Source: Symsagittifera roscoffensis (Eukaryota; Xenacoelomorpha; Acoela; Convolutidae). Taken from it: 64,000 nucleotides of DNA. The translations under genes and the position numbers were made by a program. The stretch covers positions 9,033,716 through 9,097,715 of the forward strand of contig NC_087067.1 of assembly GCF_963678635.1 (NCBI RefSeq). Reading direction: 5' to 3'. The notes beneath the pieces are model-generated. The model ran no database searches. It had not been told where the DNA came from and worked only from the letters and a program-made list of their open reading frames with translations. Positions 53,707 through 64,000 of the stretch are shown one piece after another (positions within the stretch are counted from its first letter, which is position 1; each line of letters opens with the position of its first letter).

Positions 53707-54612
53707 TCAAATGAAATTAGTGAACAGTTTGTTTGATGTTTTTCCGACCCTGAGGAACCGTTGAGGGTCGTCGCTTAAACTCTCGGAAACAGTCGATCGG
53801 TCTTGGGGCGCGGATGATTCATGAAGCGCGTTATTATTAACCAATAACTGATCACCATCAACTATATTATTGTAATTTGGAGGTGCATTTCCTAAAAATT
53901 TGTGGTTCCAAGAATTCGAATCATATTTCGGAATGTTCACGCTTTCGTGCCAGCTCGGAGGCGGTTGTGTCTCGTTTTTTGGTCGGAATTTTCTGCTCGG
54001 TACTTTAAAAGGACTCTCATTTTCGCAGTTATTAACTTGAATAAACCCGCAGTTATTTGTCGGTTTCAAAAAAGGGGAGCAGCGATCCGACTCAAAGTCA
54101 TTACTCGCAAGATTTGCGAAACCCTTTTGTTTCGGCGGGATGTTCGGATTTGTGCCCAAATCGTTCCTAGAAACGTATCCCAAAACATTACCCATTGGGC
54201 TTAGCTCGGCGTTGTAGTTTTTTGAATTCGCGTACGAAGATGATTCGCATTTTTTTGAATCGTTCACAGAAACTTTGTTCCACCACCAGTGGACCATGTA
54301 AAATGCAACTTCAAACGCCTCGACTAGAGAAATAATACTGAGACCAACCCATAGTCCCAAACAACCTCCAATTCCGCTGAGAAAAGTCTCAATCGACAGC
54401 TGTTTTTCTTCGTAAATTTCCTCCAGCGAGAGATCGTCGAAATAGATCTCGAGTTTGACGAAGTTCTCGCGAACCTCTTTGAGTCCTTGGAGGCCTGCGT
54501 ATGTCGAGAACTTGTATTCCACGAGGTTGTTTCGGATATCGGAAGTGAACTCTTTGATCTTTCGACCTGTTTCGCGGTACAGCATACGCACAAAATGCCA
54601 CAAATAAGACAT
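53707..54612 (-). CDS. DEG/ENaC (ASIC-type) channel, C-terminal exon
   Basis: Opens after acceptor GTTTCAG (54,613-54,619) in phase 0 and runs to the stop at 53,707. It carries the end of the extracellular domain (LVEYKFSTYAGLQGLKE; FVKLEIYFDDLSLEEIYEEK) and the pore: FLSGIGGCLGLWVGLSIISLVEAFE. G-L-S lies at the G-x-S selectivity position; Asp/Glu just after TM2 is present. The cytoplasmic tail is unusually long (~190 residues), Asn/Pro/Ser-rich. DEG/ENaC subunits form trimeric sodium-preferring channels gated by protons, peptides or force. Confidence 0.9.
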   Translation of the reverse strand: MSYLWHFVRMLYRETGRKIKEFTSDIRNNLVEYKFSTYAGLQGLKEVRENFVKLEIYFDDLSLEEIYEEKQLSIETFLSGIGGCLGLWVGLSIISLVEAFEVAFYMVHWWWNKVSVNDSKKCESSSYANSKNYNAELSPMGNVLGYVSRNDLGTNPNIPPKQKGFANLASNDFESDRCSPFLKPTNNCGFIQVNNCENESPFKVPSRKFRPKNETQPPPSWHESVNIPKYDSNSWNHKFLGNAPPNYNNIVDGDQLLVNNNALHESSAPQDRSTVSESLSDDPQRFLRVGKTSNKLFTNFI

Positions 54613-55760
54613 CTGAAACATTCTTAGCTTCTTAAATATTTTTTTAAACAAGTTTTTGGATCAACTCTAATCTGTTATTAATAATGCAATTACTTTAGTT
54701 AGTACTGCATGAAAAATATTCGTTCAAAATTAAATATTCGTTTTTAATTGCAGGAAATTAAGTTCCAATTTATTATCGTCTCCCTAAAAAGGGGGCTGTT
54801 AACTTGGTTGTTCATCAGATTTTTCGGCTCATCAGACTCGTTAGAATGGTGCATATATTCAAAACAGTCCCATAAAAAACAGTCCCATACAAAACAGTCC
54901 CGTATAAAAGAGTCCGAAACATCAAAAAAAGGTTCTAAAAAACAGTCCCATACAAAACAGTTTAAAACCATTTGAATTTCTTGACTTTGATCTTTTGGCG
55001 CCGACAGAATTGATCTGCGCTTTGAAAACTCAAACATGGTTTACAGACTCATCGGAATTAATCTTTTTTGGTACATCCTCTTTTGCTACTGCATCTAAGA
55101 TTGGGTTTAGATACAGTACTTATCAAGGTTATTGCGTGAAATCGTAGGATGGAGTATTTTTATTTGATTTATTTGGGACAGGAAGGATGGAAGGTATGGG
55201 AGAGGATATTAACTTGATCCCAATTCTGGAATATATTTTTTGACTTAATTTTATTTTATTGTGAGACCTATATGAGCAATTTCATTGTTACACTAACCCC
55301 CCCCCCCCCCCCCCGAAAAAAAAGCCAAATTTGAGCAGTAAAATCAACATGCAAAATGTTAAAACATGATTGACTGACTGAAAAAGATTTTTTTTTGGGG
55401 GGGGGGGGGGGAGAGATTTTCTAGCTATCTGATCAAGTTTCTATAAAACGCTCCGAAATATATCCTATCAAAAATCTACCAAATATACAAATAACTTCAG
55501 TTAAGGCACCAATTGAATTCTTGAATTCTAAAAGCGCTGTCAAGTTTTAAAAACTCGAATTGCACAAAACAGTTTCCAAATTCTCATTGTAAAACGATCA
55601 AATGAGAAGTTTTCAACGTTTTAAAGCTGGGAGAACAAAAAATTATTGTAATTATTTACTATTGTTCTAGATGTGGATATATGTTCTTACTAGATACCTT
55701 TGGGACAGTAAAGAGTTATTGTTACAGAGTTCCCAAGAAAGTACGGAGTGCAAAACTAAC
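54613..55760 (-). other. Intron of the DEG/ENaC gene
   Basis: Holds a 14-bp-type short repeat (AAACAGTCCCATAC and variants, 54,855-54,965), a ~16-base C run near 55,300 and a ~13-base G run near 55,400. The repeats create repetitive ORFs that should not be taken as coding. Confidence 0.7.
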
Positions 55761-56534
55761 CTCGGGCCATTTAGCCGAAGAGAGAGTCGTCTGATACTTG
55801 TACTCTTCGCATGGTACTTTACAGTTGCACTGCAGTTTACCTGTGCTGTAATCAACTAACGCCTCTTCTTGGCAAATCTTCTGCGTCACATTTATAATTG
55901 TACAAAAATCTTCATCTCTTGTGTTATTTTTAGCCAATATCAACGAACTCAAACATCCACACTTGTTGAAAATGTACTCGGCGAAACAGTATTTATTACA
56001 CGACTTGGTCGAATAATCGAACTCCAAAGCCGAATCGCTTTTTACTGACTCGGGCCAGACGTTCTCGGTACAGTCACCGTATGGAGAACCGAGACGAGTG
56101 AATTTCTTCTCGTGGATCCGAATTGATGTTGCGGTGCCTGGCGATACTGAGAGTCCGTCGTCTTCGGGAAACGGTTTGATGTTTCGCGAGTGGATCGAGA
56201 CCCGAACTCCAGAAGCCGGTGATAGTAGCCCGACGTAGTCATCTTGGTCGACAAAAAGCGCGAGTTTCAAACCATATTGGGAACCCTCGCGAACTGTGGT
56301 TTTGGCGGGTTTTTTGATGTGATTGAAAGTAAAACAGTTTCCGTACACGTCATTTTGCCACGTATAAAAGTCTTCAACATCGCAAACAAGAGAATCGAAC
56401 GAGCACTGAGTAATGAAGTCTTCAATTTGTTGGCCGTTATTCCGGACGTTTTCGGGTCCGGTTATTCCGGCCGCCTGTAAATCGGAATAGTCTTCCCGAC
56501 TTCCTTTTTTGTAAGCTTCGAACCAGGGTCGCGC
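55761..56534 (-). CDS. DEG/ENaC (ASIC-type) channel, middle exon
   Basis: 774 bases, 258 codons, phase 0 at both ends; acceptor TTTTTAG and donor GAG|GTTAGT. Motifs: DVYGNCFTFNHI (the D-x-Y-G-N-C-F-T-F-N signature), GLKLALFVDQDDYVGLLSP, FTRLGSPYGDC, YSTKSCNKYCFAEYIFNKCGC and CNCKVPCEEYKYQTTLSSAKWP. These cysteine-rich palm/thumb elements place it firmly in the ASIC/FaNaC/HyNaC side of the superfamily. Pairing of the conserved cysteines looks complete in this segment. Confidence 0.93.
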
Positions 56535-56771
56535 CTAAAAACGTCAGCCTAGTAAATTTCATATTTGTTGTTCCGATCAATTAAAATGTGAGATATTTTG
56601 TATTCGGATGTCTTTTAGTTTTTTTTCTTTTGTTTTCCACGCAAAATCAGGTGCCACAAAGAATCATCAGCATGGGTCGAATTTTAAATCATATTAAAAC
56701 CCTTTCAGAAAGTTAACGACATTTTACCTGGAAAAAAACAACAAACAGAAAGAAATGGTTTGGATTTTTAC

Positions 56772-56987
56772 GTCTTCTTTCTGGCGGAGTCCGTCGCAGT
56801 TCGCCTCATCGGAGCCGTCGGGACAGTCCACCACGCCATTGCACCTCAATTTACCATGCACGCAGTAGCCGCTTGCATTTGCACACTCAAACCGAAGGTC
56901 ATCCAAGGTCTCACCTGAAACAAGAAGCCTCGCATCTATTGTTACGGTGTTCAGAAACGATTCATTTGGGTCACCCATCAACCGAAG
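56772..56987 (-). CDS. DEG/ENaC channel, exon with LDL-receptor class A module
   Basis: 216 bases, phase 0 at both ends, acceptor TTTGTAG and donor GAC|GTAAAA, directly upstream of the ASIC exon and in phase with it. Near the middle is an LDLa module: [19 protein letters not shown] and [11 protein letters not shown] with six Cys and the calcium-binding D-x-S-D-E motif. It would lie just outside TM1 in the finger region. TM1 and the N-terminus must be on exons further upstream (beyond 56,988), which I could not find. The alternative, a separate LDLa gene spliced differently, is less likely given matching phases. Confidence 0.8.
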
Positions 56988-58149
56988 CTACAAAGAGTTT
57001 ATGATGGTCTAAAAAAGCTCTTTATCTGATAGAAACTAGTTTCAAAGCGTTGACACACGAAAATATAGTGCAGAAAACCCATAAAAGCAATAGCTAAAAA
57101 ATGCTATGAAGACTTTGCAAGAACTAAATAAAATTAGTCCATTAAACTGGAAATGATTGTGACCCTTTATTTAATGACATGAAAACTTTCTGCGAAATGA
57201 GCCACAAATCTTAAAATCAAAATAGTTTTTTCATTGTACTTAGCTGACTCTGGGTTTTTAAAGGCGTTTTTAGGCACAAGATTAAACAGTTTTAGGCACT
57301 AGAAACTCAAAACTAAAAAAGATAAGTGTTTAAAAAATATGGTACAGAAAATCAACTCAGGTTTCTGAAAATTGACAATAATAAAAGACTGCTTTAACAA
57401 ATCAAAGACTCCAATTTGAAAATCGATTTTTTGAAGGAAATTAACTGTTTTCTTTTGCCAGCTAAAACATTTGGCTCCCACTAGTGAAAAAACTTGAAAT
57501 TTTTATACCCGCAGTTTTCATTTAATCCGAATAAAATTTGTTAAATTTACATTATGGTATCAAAATTTGGATATCAAAAGTGAAAATCAAAAAAGCAAAA
57601 TTGGTAACAAAATCATTTTGAACAGATTTGATGTACAATCTGTAACTAAGCAGAAGACTGTTGCTATCTAACTATTTTCTGGTATAATTGAATACGCCAC
57701 AAATTCGAATAATTTTTGCCAAAAATTCACTATAGCTTTTAAAAGCAAAGTTTAAATCAATGACAATTCAAATAACGTTATAGAAGCTACATTTTTCGGA
57801 CCTTCTTTTCAAACAATTTTCTTTTTCTTTAATTTATATCAGCCAGATTTTTCTCTGTATTAGAGTAAATTTAATACTGCATAAGTCACGGTGAACCAAA
57901 TTAAATGACGAAAGTACAAAATTTTCAGCTGTACTTCCAGACGTCAAAATTCAATTATAATCTGTCAAAATTGTCGTCTCTAAATCGAAATTTTTTTCTT
58001 GGAAAATCTCTTCAATTAATGTAATTTAAACTACTCCATAGAAAACAAAATGCAATCCGAATATTCAAGGTTTCACCCTGATACAAGCAGTCTTGATGTT
58101 GTTTGTCATCAACTCTAAATCTGCAAGAATATGATTATGATCACTAAGA

Positions 58150-58790
58150 ACAGATGTCACAAAAAAGCTAGTCAACATTATCACACTGCGAAAAAATTCA
58201 AGTCATATTATTTCACATTGCAGAAAATGCTAGTCGTAGAGTTATTAGACAGTTTTTTGGTGGTGCCAAAGGCTAGTTTCACAAAAATGAATTGTATTGA
58301 TTGCGTTTTTGTCAACACGGGTTTGTTTGAAAAAAAAAGTAATTTTGTTGATGCAAGTCAGGCAGATATTAACAACGCTTATTTTTGATTTCATGTTTTG
58401 ACTAATAAGGTTAAAGATTAGGAACAATTGTTTCAGCCAGTTAGTTAAAGTTATTTTAGATGCCAGCCAATATTTGGTTAGTGTTCGCATAAGGAGAAAA
58501 TGCTAGCCACACAATTTCACGCAAAGTAAAAAATAAAAAATGCAGCCAATAATTTCACGCTGCAAAAAATGCTAGTCGTAGAACTATCAGACAATTTTTT
58601 TTGGACGTGTCAAAAACTTGTTTTACAAGCATGAAACTGTATTACTTGCGTTTTTTGTCAACCGGAGAATTTATGGAAAAAAAACGAATTTGGTTCATGT
58701 AAGTTTGGCAGATACTAATAACGCTTACCCTTGATTTAAAGTTTTGATTAATAGGGTTACTAGTTTAGCATAATTATCTCAGCCAATTAA
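58150..58790. repeat. Two diverged copies of a ~400-bp sequence
   Basis: 58,225-58,430 and 58,565-58,770 share the order ATGCTAGTCGTAGA, AGACAGTTTTTTGG, TGAATTGTATT-GCGTTTTTGTCAAC, GGCAGATATTAACAACGCTTA and TTTTGACTAATAAGGTTA. Confidence 0.8.
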
Positions 58791-60861
58791 TTAAACTTGT
58801 GTTTTATGCTAGAAATCGTGATTTGTGAAATTTTCCGCGTTTTTAAGCTATTTTCCGAAAAAAAAGTCAAAAAAATGATCCAAACCAAAAAAATTACCAA
58901 AGTTAACATGTGACAAGGAAAAACCATTTAAACATCTTTTTTAATTAGTTATGTAGTTGGAGCAGAAATCTAGTAAGCTTAAACCTCGCCAACGAATTTT
59001 TTCGACTGAGCCAGGCTTAAGTAATCAGTGCTTATTGATTGTATGGTTTACTTCATGAAATTTCAATCGGCTATCAATAGTATCAGTAGATTCGATGTTC
59101 TCGCGTCATGTAGTTTTATCACATTGACCGGCCAGACTTTATTACTTTGTTGTCAGGGAGCTTACAACTGCGGTATCTACCTAACAATCTCACTCCTTGT
59201 GGAATCTTTTAAAAAATTGCAACCCCTATAAATAAAAGCAATAAATTAGGACTAAAGCGTTTTTTTTACAATTTGGATTTTGCAGCTTTCTGATTGGTCA
59301 AAATTTGTTTAACTTAATCAAGTTGACAATTGTTTTCTTTCGTCCTAAGTAGATCCCAACAGCAATAAAGCTCTCGAACAGTCAGTTTTGATTTCAATTT
59401 TGAAGATCCAGACAACCCTGAGACATGCAAGCTTTTGTAAGCTATATTTTTCCAAATTGAGCCAGTCGCTTGTTTTATTTATTTTTTTTCTGTCCCATTT
59501 TTTTTTTTGCTAATGGTTACAATATTGATAGAGAAAATGTTGTGAGATCGAAAGAGTCAGGGCGCTATAAATCGACGGGTTTCTATCTATTTTGATGTTT
59601 GCACAGGTTCCTTAATATAACGATTATGATTTATTTACAAACGAATCTTCTGAGATCGACCTGAATCCGAATGATATCCAGAGTGACTAGTGTAACCATG
59701 TATGCCGAACAGCTTACAATTGAAGAAATAAAAAAAACTATTTCCAAACAATTTGAACAATTGACGTAAGAAAATCAAAAAACATTTATTCACAGGACTG
59801 CTTTGCTCAGGTTCTTGAGAGGACAAATAAATACACAATATGATGCTACAGTTTAATTTGTTTACAAGACGGTTCAAGCACTTCAAATCAAAGTTAATTG
59901 GTTGCTTCAAAGCTATCAAAATAGAAAAAAGAAGTGTTTCCTGTTTGTTTTATTTTGTAATCTTGTGCTTTGGTCAGTTTGAGATACACTTTGCTAACAT
60001 CTGTTGATAGGACATAACTAAAGTTCACATTCACATGACCAGAAAATGAAGCTGCTTTGATAAAATTGTAAGGGTGAAAAAAAAACATTTTTTCTAGGAT
60101 CATCCTGAAATACCCTAAGTTTTTACCCATTGAAATCACTTCATCAAATAAACTGCACCATTCAGGACACCATGTTTTTGGGTTTTATTTTTTTACGAAG
60201 CATGAAGGCTTTATTTCAAATAAAAAATAGCAAATACCTTTTACTTATTAAAAAAAATCTTTTTTTTTTCAATCTAATAATCTGTTGTAAATGCAAAGCT
60301 AAGATTTCAGTGTGTAAGTGCGGGACAGATTTTCCAGACCAGCTTTTTTTTGGCTTCAGTAAAAAAAAATTCGAAACATTTCAATTCCATGATACGGAAA
60401 AAGAGCCTAACATGTTAATTTTTAATAACTTCGGTCGAGATTTGATCCTGGTCGTCTGGCTTGTGGAACTACAACTTTTACGCTGAACTGTGGACCGAAA
60501 AGCATCACACAATCAAAAGTTTCCAAAAAATTAGTACTTTTATTCTTTTTTACCCACTTTTACCAGAAAAAAAAATATTTCTCCTAGGGATTCATTTTTA
60601 CGGGCAATTTTCAACTATGTCTTTTAGTTTGGGAATTCAATCACAATGAAACAAAAAAAATCGGGTTCGGTAACAGCAATACATTTTGAAAAGATGTGCG
60701 AAAGCTGTCAATTTCAGATGAGATAGTTCGCTAGCGTCAGCTGGACTACAATTAGTATCAAATTTATCACAACATTGTGTGGAACAAAAAAAAATTTTCC
60801 CCCGAGTTTTCGTCCCGATTTTTGATGAAAAGTTGGATTATTTCTGCTAGGGCGGTTTCTC

Positions 60862-60962
60862 CTCAGACAAACTTCGACTTTTTAACTAGCAATTTTTTTG
60901 TTTTTTTTCATCATTCAAAAAATACTGTTGACCTGAGCTCAATTTTAAAAATATGTTTTGCT
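60862..60962 (+). repeat. ~100-bp repeat, second copy at 63,888-63,985
   Basis: Both copies run CAGACAAAYTTCGACTTTTTAACTAGC, CATTCAAAARRTAYTGTTG and CCTGAGCTYAAWTTT in order. Confidence 0.8.
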
Positions 60963-61309
60963 GATTATTTTGTAAAGTTATGGGGGTTTTAAAAAAAACA
61001 ATTTCACCATTTGGGATAGCTAACGCGTGATATATTCTGTGCAAAATGAATTAAAGCATGCTATTTGGTCTATTGGTCTAATTACTGCTTCGCTATCTGG
61101 AAAACATATCACCTGGTTTTTTACATACATATGTAAAATTAAATGATTTTCAGTAAAGTTTCATATAAAATAATAAGTAATTTATTTCCCACACAAAAGT
61201 TTTGCAAATTGCATCCATTTTATTACGAGGCCAAACTGTGCACTGGATAGGAGCACAATTTTCTGTCTGTTTGTTCCTGGATTCCAGAAACAAGTCTTTA
61301 AATTTGTTC

Positions 61310-61830
61310 CAAAAGGTAAGTGGATTCCACTAACAAAATTTCAGTGGATTCCGCGTACAAATTGCTGTAACGTAAATTTTGTCGGCACATTTGTTTTGTT
61401 GCGGACTCCGCAACAAGCCAATTTAGCTAGTTGTTCTGGATTCCGCAACTGTAAGTGGATTCAACAAAATGTAAGTGGAATCCGCAAACAAAATGCGGAT
61501 TCCACTTACAATTTGAGGATTCCACTTACAATTTGCGGATTCCACTTACAATTTGCGGATTCCGCCAACAGTTGCGGATTCCGCAACAGCTCAATTTAAC
61601 TATACACATGACTTATAATTTTATGTGGATTCCACAAACTGTTCTGGATTCCGCATATACGGTCGCGGACTCCGCAAATTCGCCTGTTTTTGGAGCAATT
61701 TTGAGCGGTATATTGTTTTAGGTATTTGTTTCTGGAATCGAAAACAGCATAAAACATCAAAGAAAAGTAGCAATGTTGCGAATTCTGCGACAAATATGAT
61801 TTTGGCCTGTTGCGGATTCCGCTTACAATG
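61310..61830. repeat. ~18-24-bp tandem array with GGATTCC core
   Basis: Units of the form GTGGATTCCACTTACAATTTGC or GCGGATTCCGCAACA recur about twenty times; the cores GCGGATTCCGC and TGGATTCCA are themselves near-palindromic. Denser at 61,480-61,590. Confidence 0.9.
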
Positions 61831-64000
61831 CAGAGAATGCACAGTTTGGCCTCGTAATGTTGTTTAAAACGAAACACTGCACAATAGACCTTGAAATGCA
61901 GTCGGAACCTTCTAATCATTGCTTTGATATGAACATAATTGTTATTTTTAGAAATCGAATTTCAAAAAAATGGCTCCAAAAAAGTTCATTCATTTCGATT
62001 ATACACCTAACATAGAACATTGAACAAACAGTTCCAGGGTTTAGCACTGCATTGATAGAAATCTTGAAGGAAACTGAGAGTCCTGTAATCCAAGGCCGGT
62101 TAAGTTTCGAACCATTTTACTTATATTTTAAGAACTACAGCAAAAAATTACCGGTTAAGCTTCGAAATCATTTTACTCATATGTTTAAAACCTCAGCGAA
62201 ATTTCATTTCGGCTCCAAAATAGACAATGTGACCGCAAAAGTTTTGAAGCGAGGTGATAATTCAAGTTTCATCTTTGCAGGGAAAACACAGAAAGACCCT
62301 GTCTAGAGTGTTAATGCCAAGCATGCTATTTTTGTAGAAAAATAGACTTCGTTTACTTTTTGATTGATAGATCGAAAATTGTTTGAGCAATTTTTTTTCT
62401 TTGGGGCAAAGGTGCGCTAGGAAGTTTTGGGTTGTTTTCGCAAAAAAGAAAGTTCGTTGAATTATTAAATTAAACATTAAACTAACTCACTCCAATAGTG
62501 TCAATTTGGTGAGTTATATTTATCATAAGGTTGAATTTTCCGTCAGTCGACAAGAAATCAGCTGATTTAGAATTCAAAAAGGCATATCAGAATAGAGCCA
62601 GCTGAAAACAATTTCTATCTATGATTTTGCCATCTGTTATCATTTTAACAATGCTTCCGAATACCGATGTGTGATCATCTTTTATTTGGTTGGGTTAATG
62701 ATTTTTTCTTGGTTCTTGCATTTTGGGTCAGCTTTTTAAATCTTATTTTCTTTAGCTCGTCGCTCTATAATTTCAAAAAACAAAAAGTAACTACCCTAAG
62801 CACCACAAAATAACTGACTTTCGATCAAAATCGGCAGGTATTTGACCATGAATGCATTTACCAGCGTGATTTCGAGTCTTAAACTTGACTCGTTGCCTAA
62901 GAATCAATCAAGATGAATGCTTTATCGATAGCCCGGAAACTCCTTTTCCTTAAATTCCCCTCAAGTGCTAATTTAATAAGAAGCAGACAAGCTTTTTATT
63001 AACTACCGGATCAAAGTAGGGTAATTGATCTCAAGGGATAAGGAAGTAAGTGGGTTAAAAAATTTGAAGTCGAGATGTAAAGAGTCAAAAATCGTGAGGC
63101 AAAATGTTCTCGTGTTAAATGAATGACATTCAACGGCTTAATTAATTACTTATAATTTAATCTAATTTCATCTTAAGCACATTTTTAAAAACGAAAACGA
63201 AGCACAGAGTTTCTATAGCTTATATGTATCAATTTTTATTTTTAGTTGATCTGCTTTAAATTTTCTTACCGTTTTCTTTGTTGCTCTACTTAATTGAAGC
63301 TCTTTTTCGATTTCTGGTGATTTTTCAGGAAAAAGTACTTGAGATTGAATTGGGTAATTACCGCATGTCAAATTTTTTGAGGTTTCGAAGGGAGCGTAAA
63401 CCGTTAAAAAACGATAAGACTTGCATATAAAAAAAAACGATAAGAAGGATTGTCACAATTGTGTTGTAGCTGAAGGGGAGAGGAATTGAGGATTGAGATG
63501 GGGGGGGGGTTTGAAGCTGAGGGTACGGTTAATTCAGAGATTTGCAAATCTGTGAGTTTTAGGAAACAAAATAACCTCATCCGATAAGTTTTCCGAACAG
63601 TTTATTTTAGAAAAATCTAAGAGAGATTATTGATCAATTCTTCAAAAAACATCGAGTTTTCAATCCTTCTAAGAACACAAAAACTCAAAAATTGCATCAG
63701 AAAAGTTTTTTCAATCACTTCGAAATGATTTGCAATATGAAACATAGTGAAATTAAAAAACTTGCTGCAAAAAATCAAAGAGACTAAATTAATAGGAAAT
63801 CATGAGCCAAGCGAATTATTATTGTTCCGACTTTCGATACGAAAGTAACGGAATATTTGTGCTCGGGGTGCGTTTTTTTTTCTTCAGACAAATTTCGACT
63901 TTTTAACTAGCCATTTTTGACGGAATTTTTTTTAATCATTCAAAAGGTATTGTTGTCCTGAGCTTAAATTTGAAAAGATATTTCACCTGTGATCATTTTT

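Larger units (their letters stand above)
56988..64000. other. AT-rich region, no confident gene
   Basis: May be the first intron(s) or upstream region of the channel gene. It contains a ~400-bp duplication (58,150-58,790), a GGATTCC-type tandem array (61,310-61,830), and a ~100-bp repeat pair (60,862-60,962 and 63,888-63,985). None of the short ORFs shows a domain. Confidence 0.5.

Noticed and set aside
54744-55037. ORFs KQSHTKQS (plus) and FVWDCFLWDC (minus)
   Set aside because: They come from a short tandem repeat within a channel-gene intron.

Overview
The window looks like part of an invertebrate animal genome. Host sequence is AT-rich and intron-bearing, and every recognisable host gene is metazoan in type: a GET4/TRC35-like protein, a galactose-3-O-sulfotransferase-like enzyme, a two-finger C2H2 protein and a DEG/ENaC (ASIC-type) channel. 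Phylum cannot be settled from sequence alone. Most of the window is transposable elements, tandem repeats and intergenic sequence. All coordinates and motifs were read by eye; splice sites are predictions.

Layout. (1) 1-3,650: a rearranged Ty3/gypsy-like element on the minus strand: RT-upstream fragment, gag-like fragment, integrase, and a TARG1-like macrodomain in frame with the integrase behind one TAG. (2) 3,650-7,300: tandem and dispersed repeats. (3) 7,307-12,405: GET4 (minus) and a four-exon sulfotransferase gene (plus), head to head. (4) 12,406-17,150: AT-rich spacer with a long foldback. (5) 17,151-18,245: C2H2 zinc finger gene (minus). (6) 19,250-20,260: ~150-bp tandem repeats. (7) 21,202-43,641: a ~22.4-kb LTR retroelement on the minus strand. 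(8) 44,100-45,218: a diverged relative of its LTR/leader, cut by a 200-N gap. (9) 45,419-49,610: a decayed BEL/Pao element (plus). (10) 53,707-56,987: three exons of a DEG/ENaC channel (minus) with an LDL-receptor class A module. (11) 56,988-64,000: no confident gene, several repeats.

The main find is the 22.4-kb element. Its two 713-bp LTRs are equal in length and differ at about a dozen positions. Read 5' to 3' on the minus strand it has: LTR; a 2.6-kb leader with a 14-bp and a 69-bp tandem array; gag (coiled coil, then two CCHC knuckles); aspartic protease; RT/RNase H; integrase; a macrodomain-like ORF; then about 9 kb of extra ORFs (A to H) before the 3' LTR. ORF B is an SGNH/GDSL-type hydrolase and ORF C a second, degenerate SGNH-like protein. 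A is a coiled-coil protein. D to H resemble nothing I recognise. Several ORF borders are single in-frame stops or one-base shifts, which fits post-insertion decay of fewer, longer proteins. RT and integrase are broken in this copy, so mobilisation would need a sister copy.

The small element at the window start also carries a macrodomain directly after integrase. Two distinct gypsy-type elements with a macrodomain at the same place suggest that ADP-ribose biology is a recurrent retroelement strategy in this genome.
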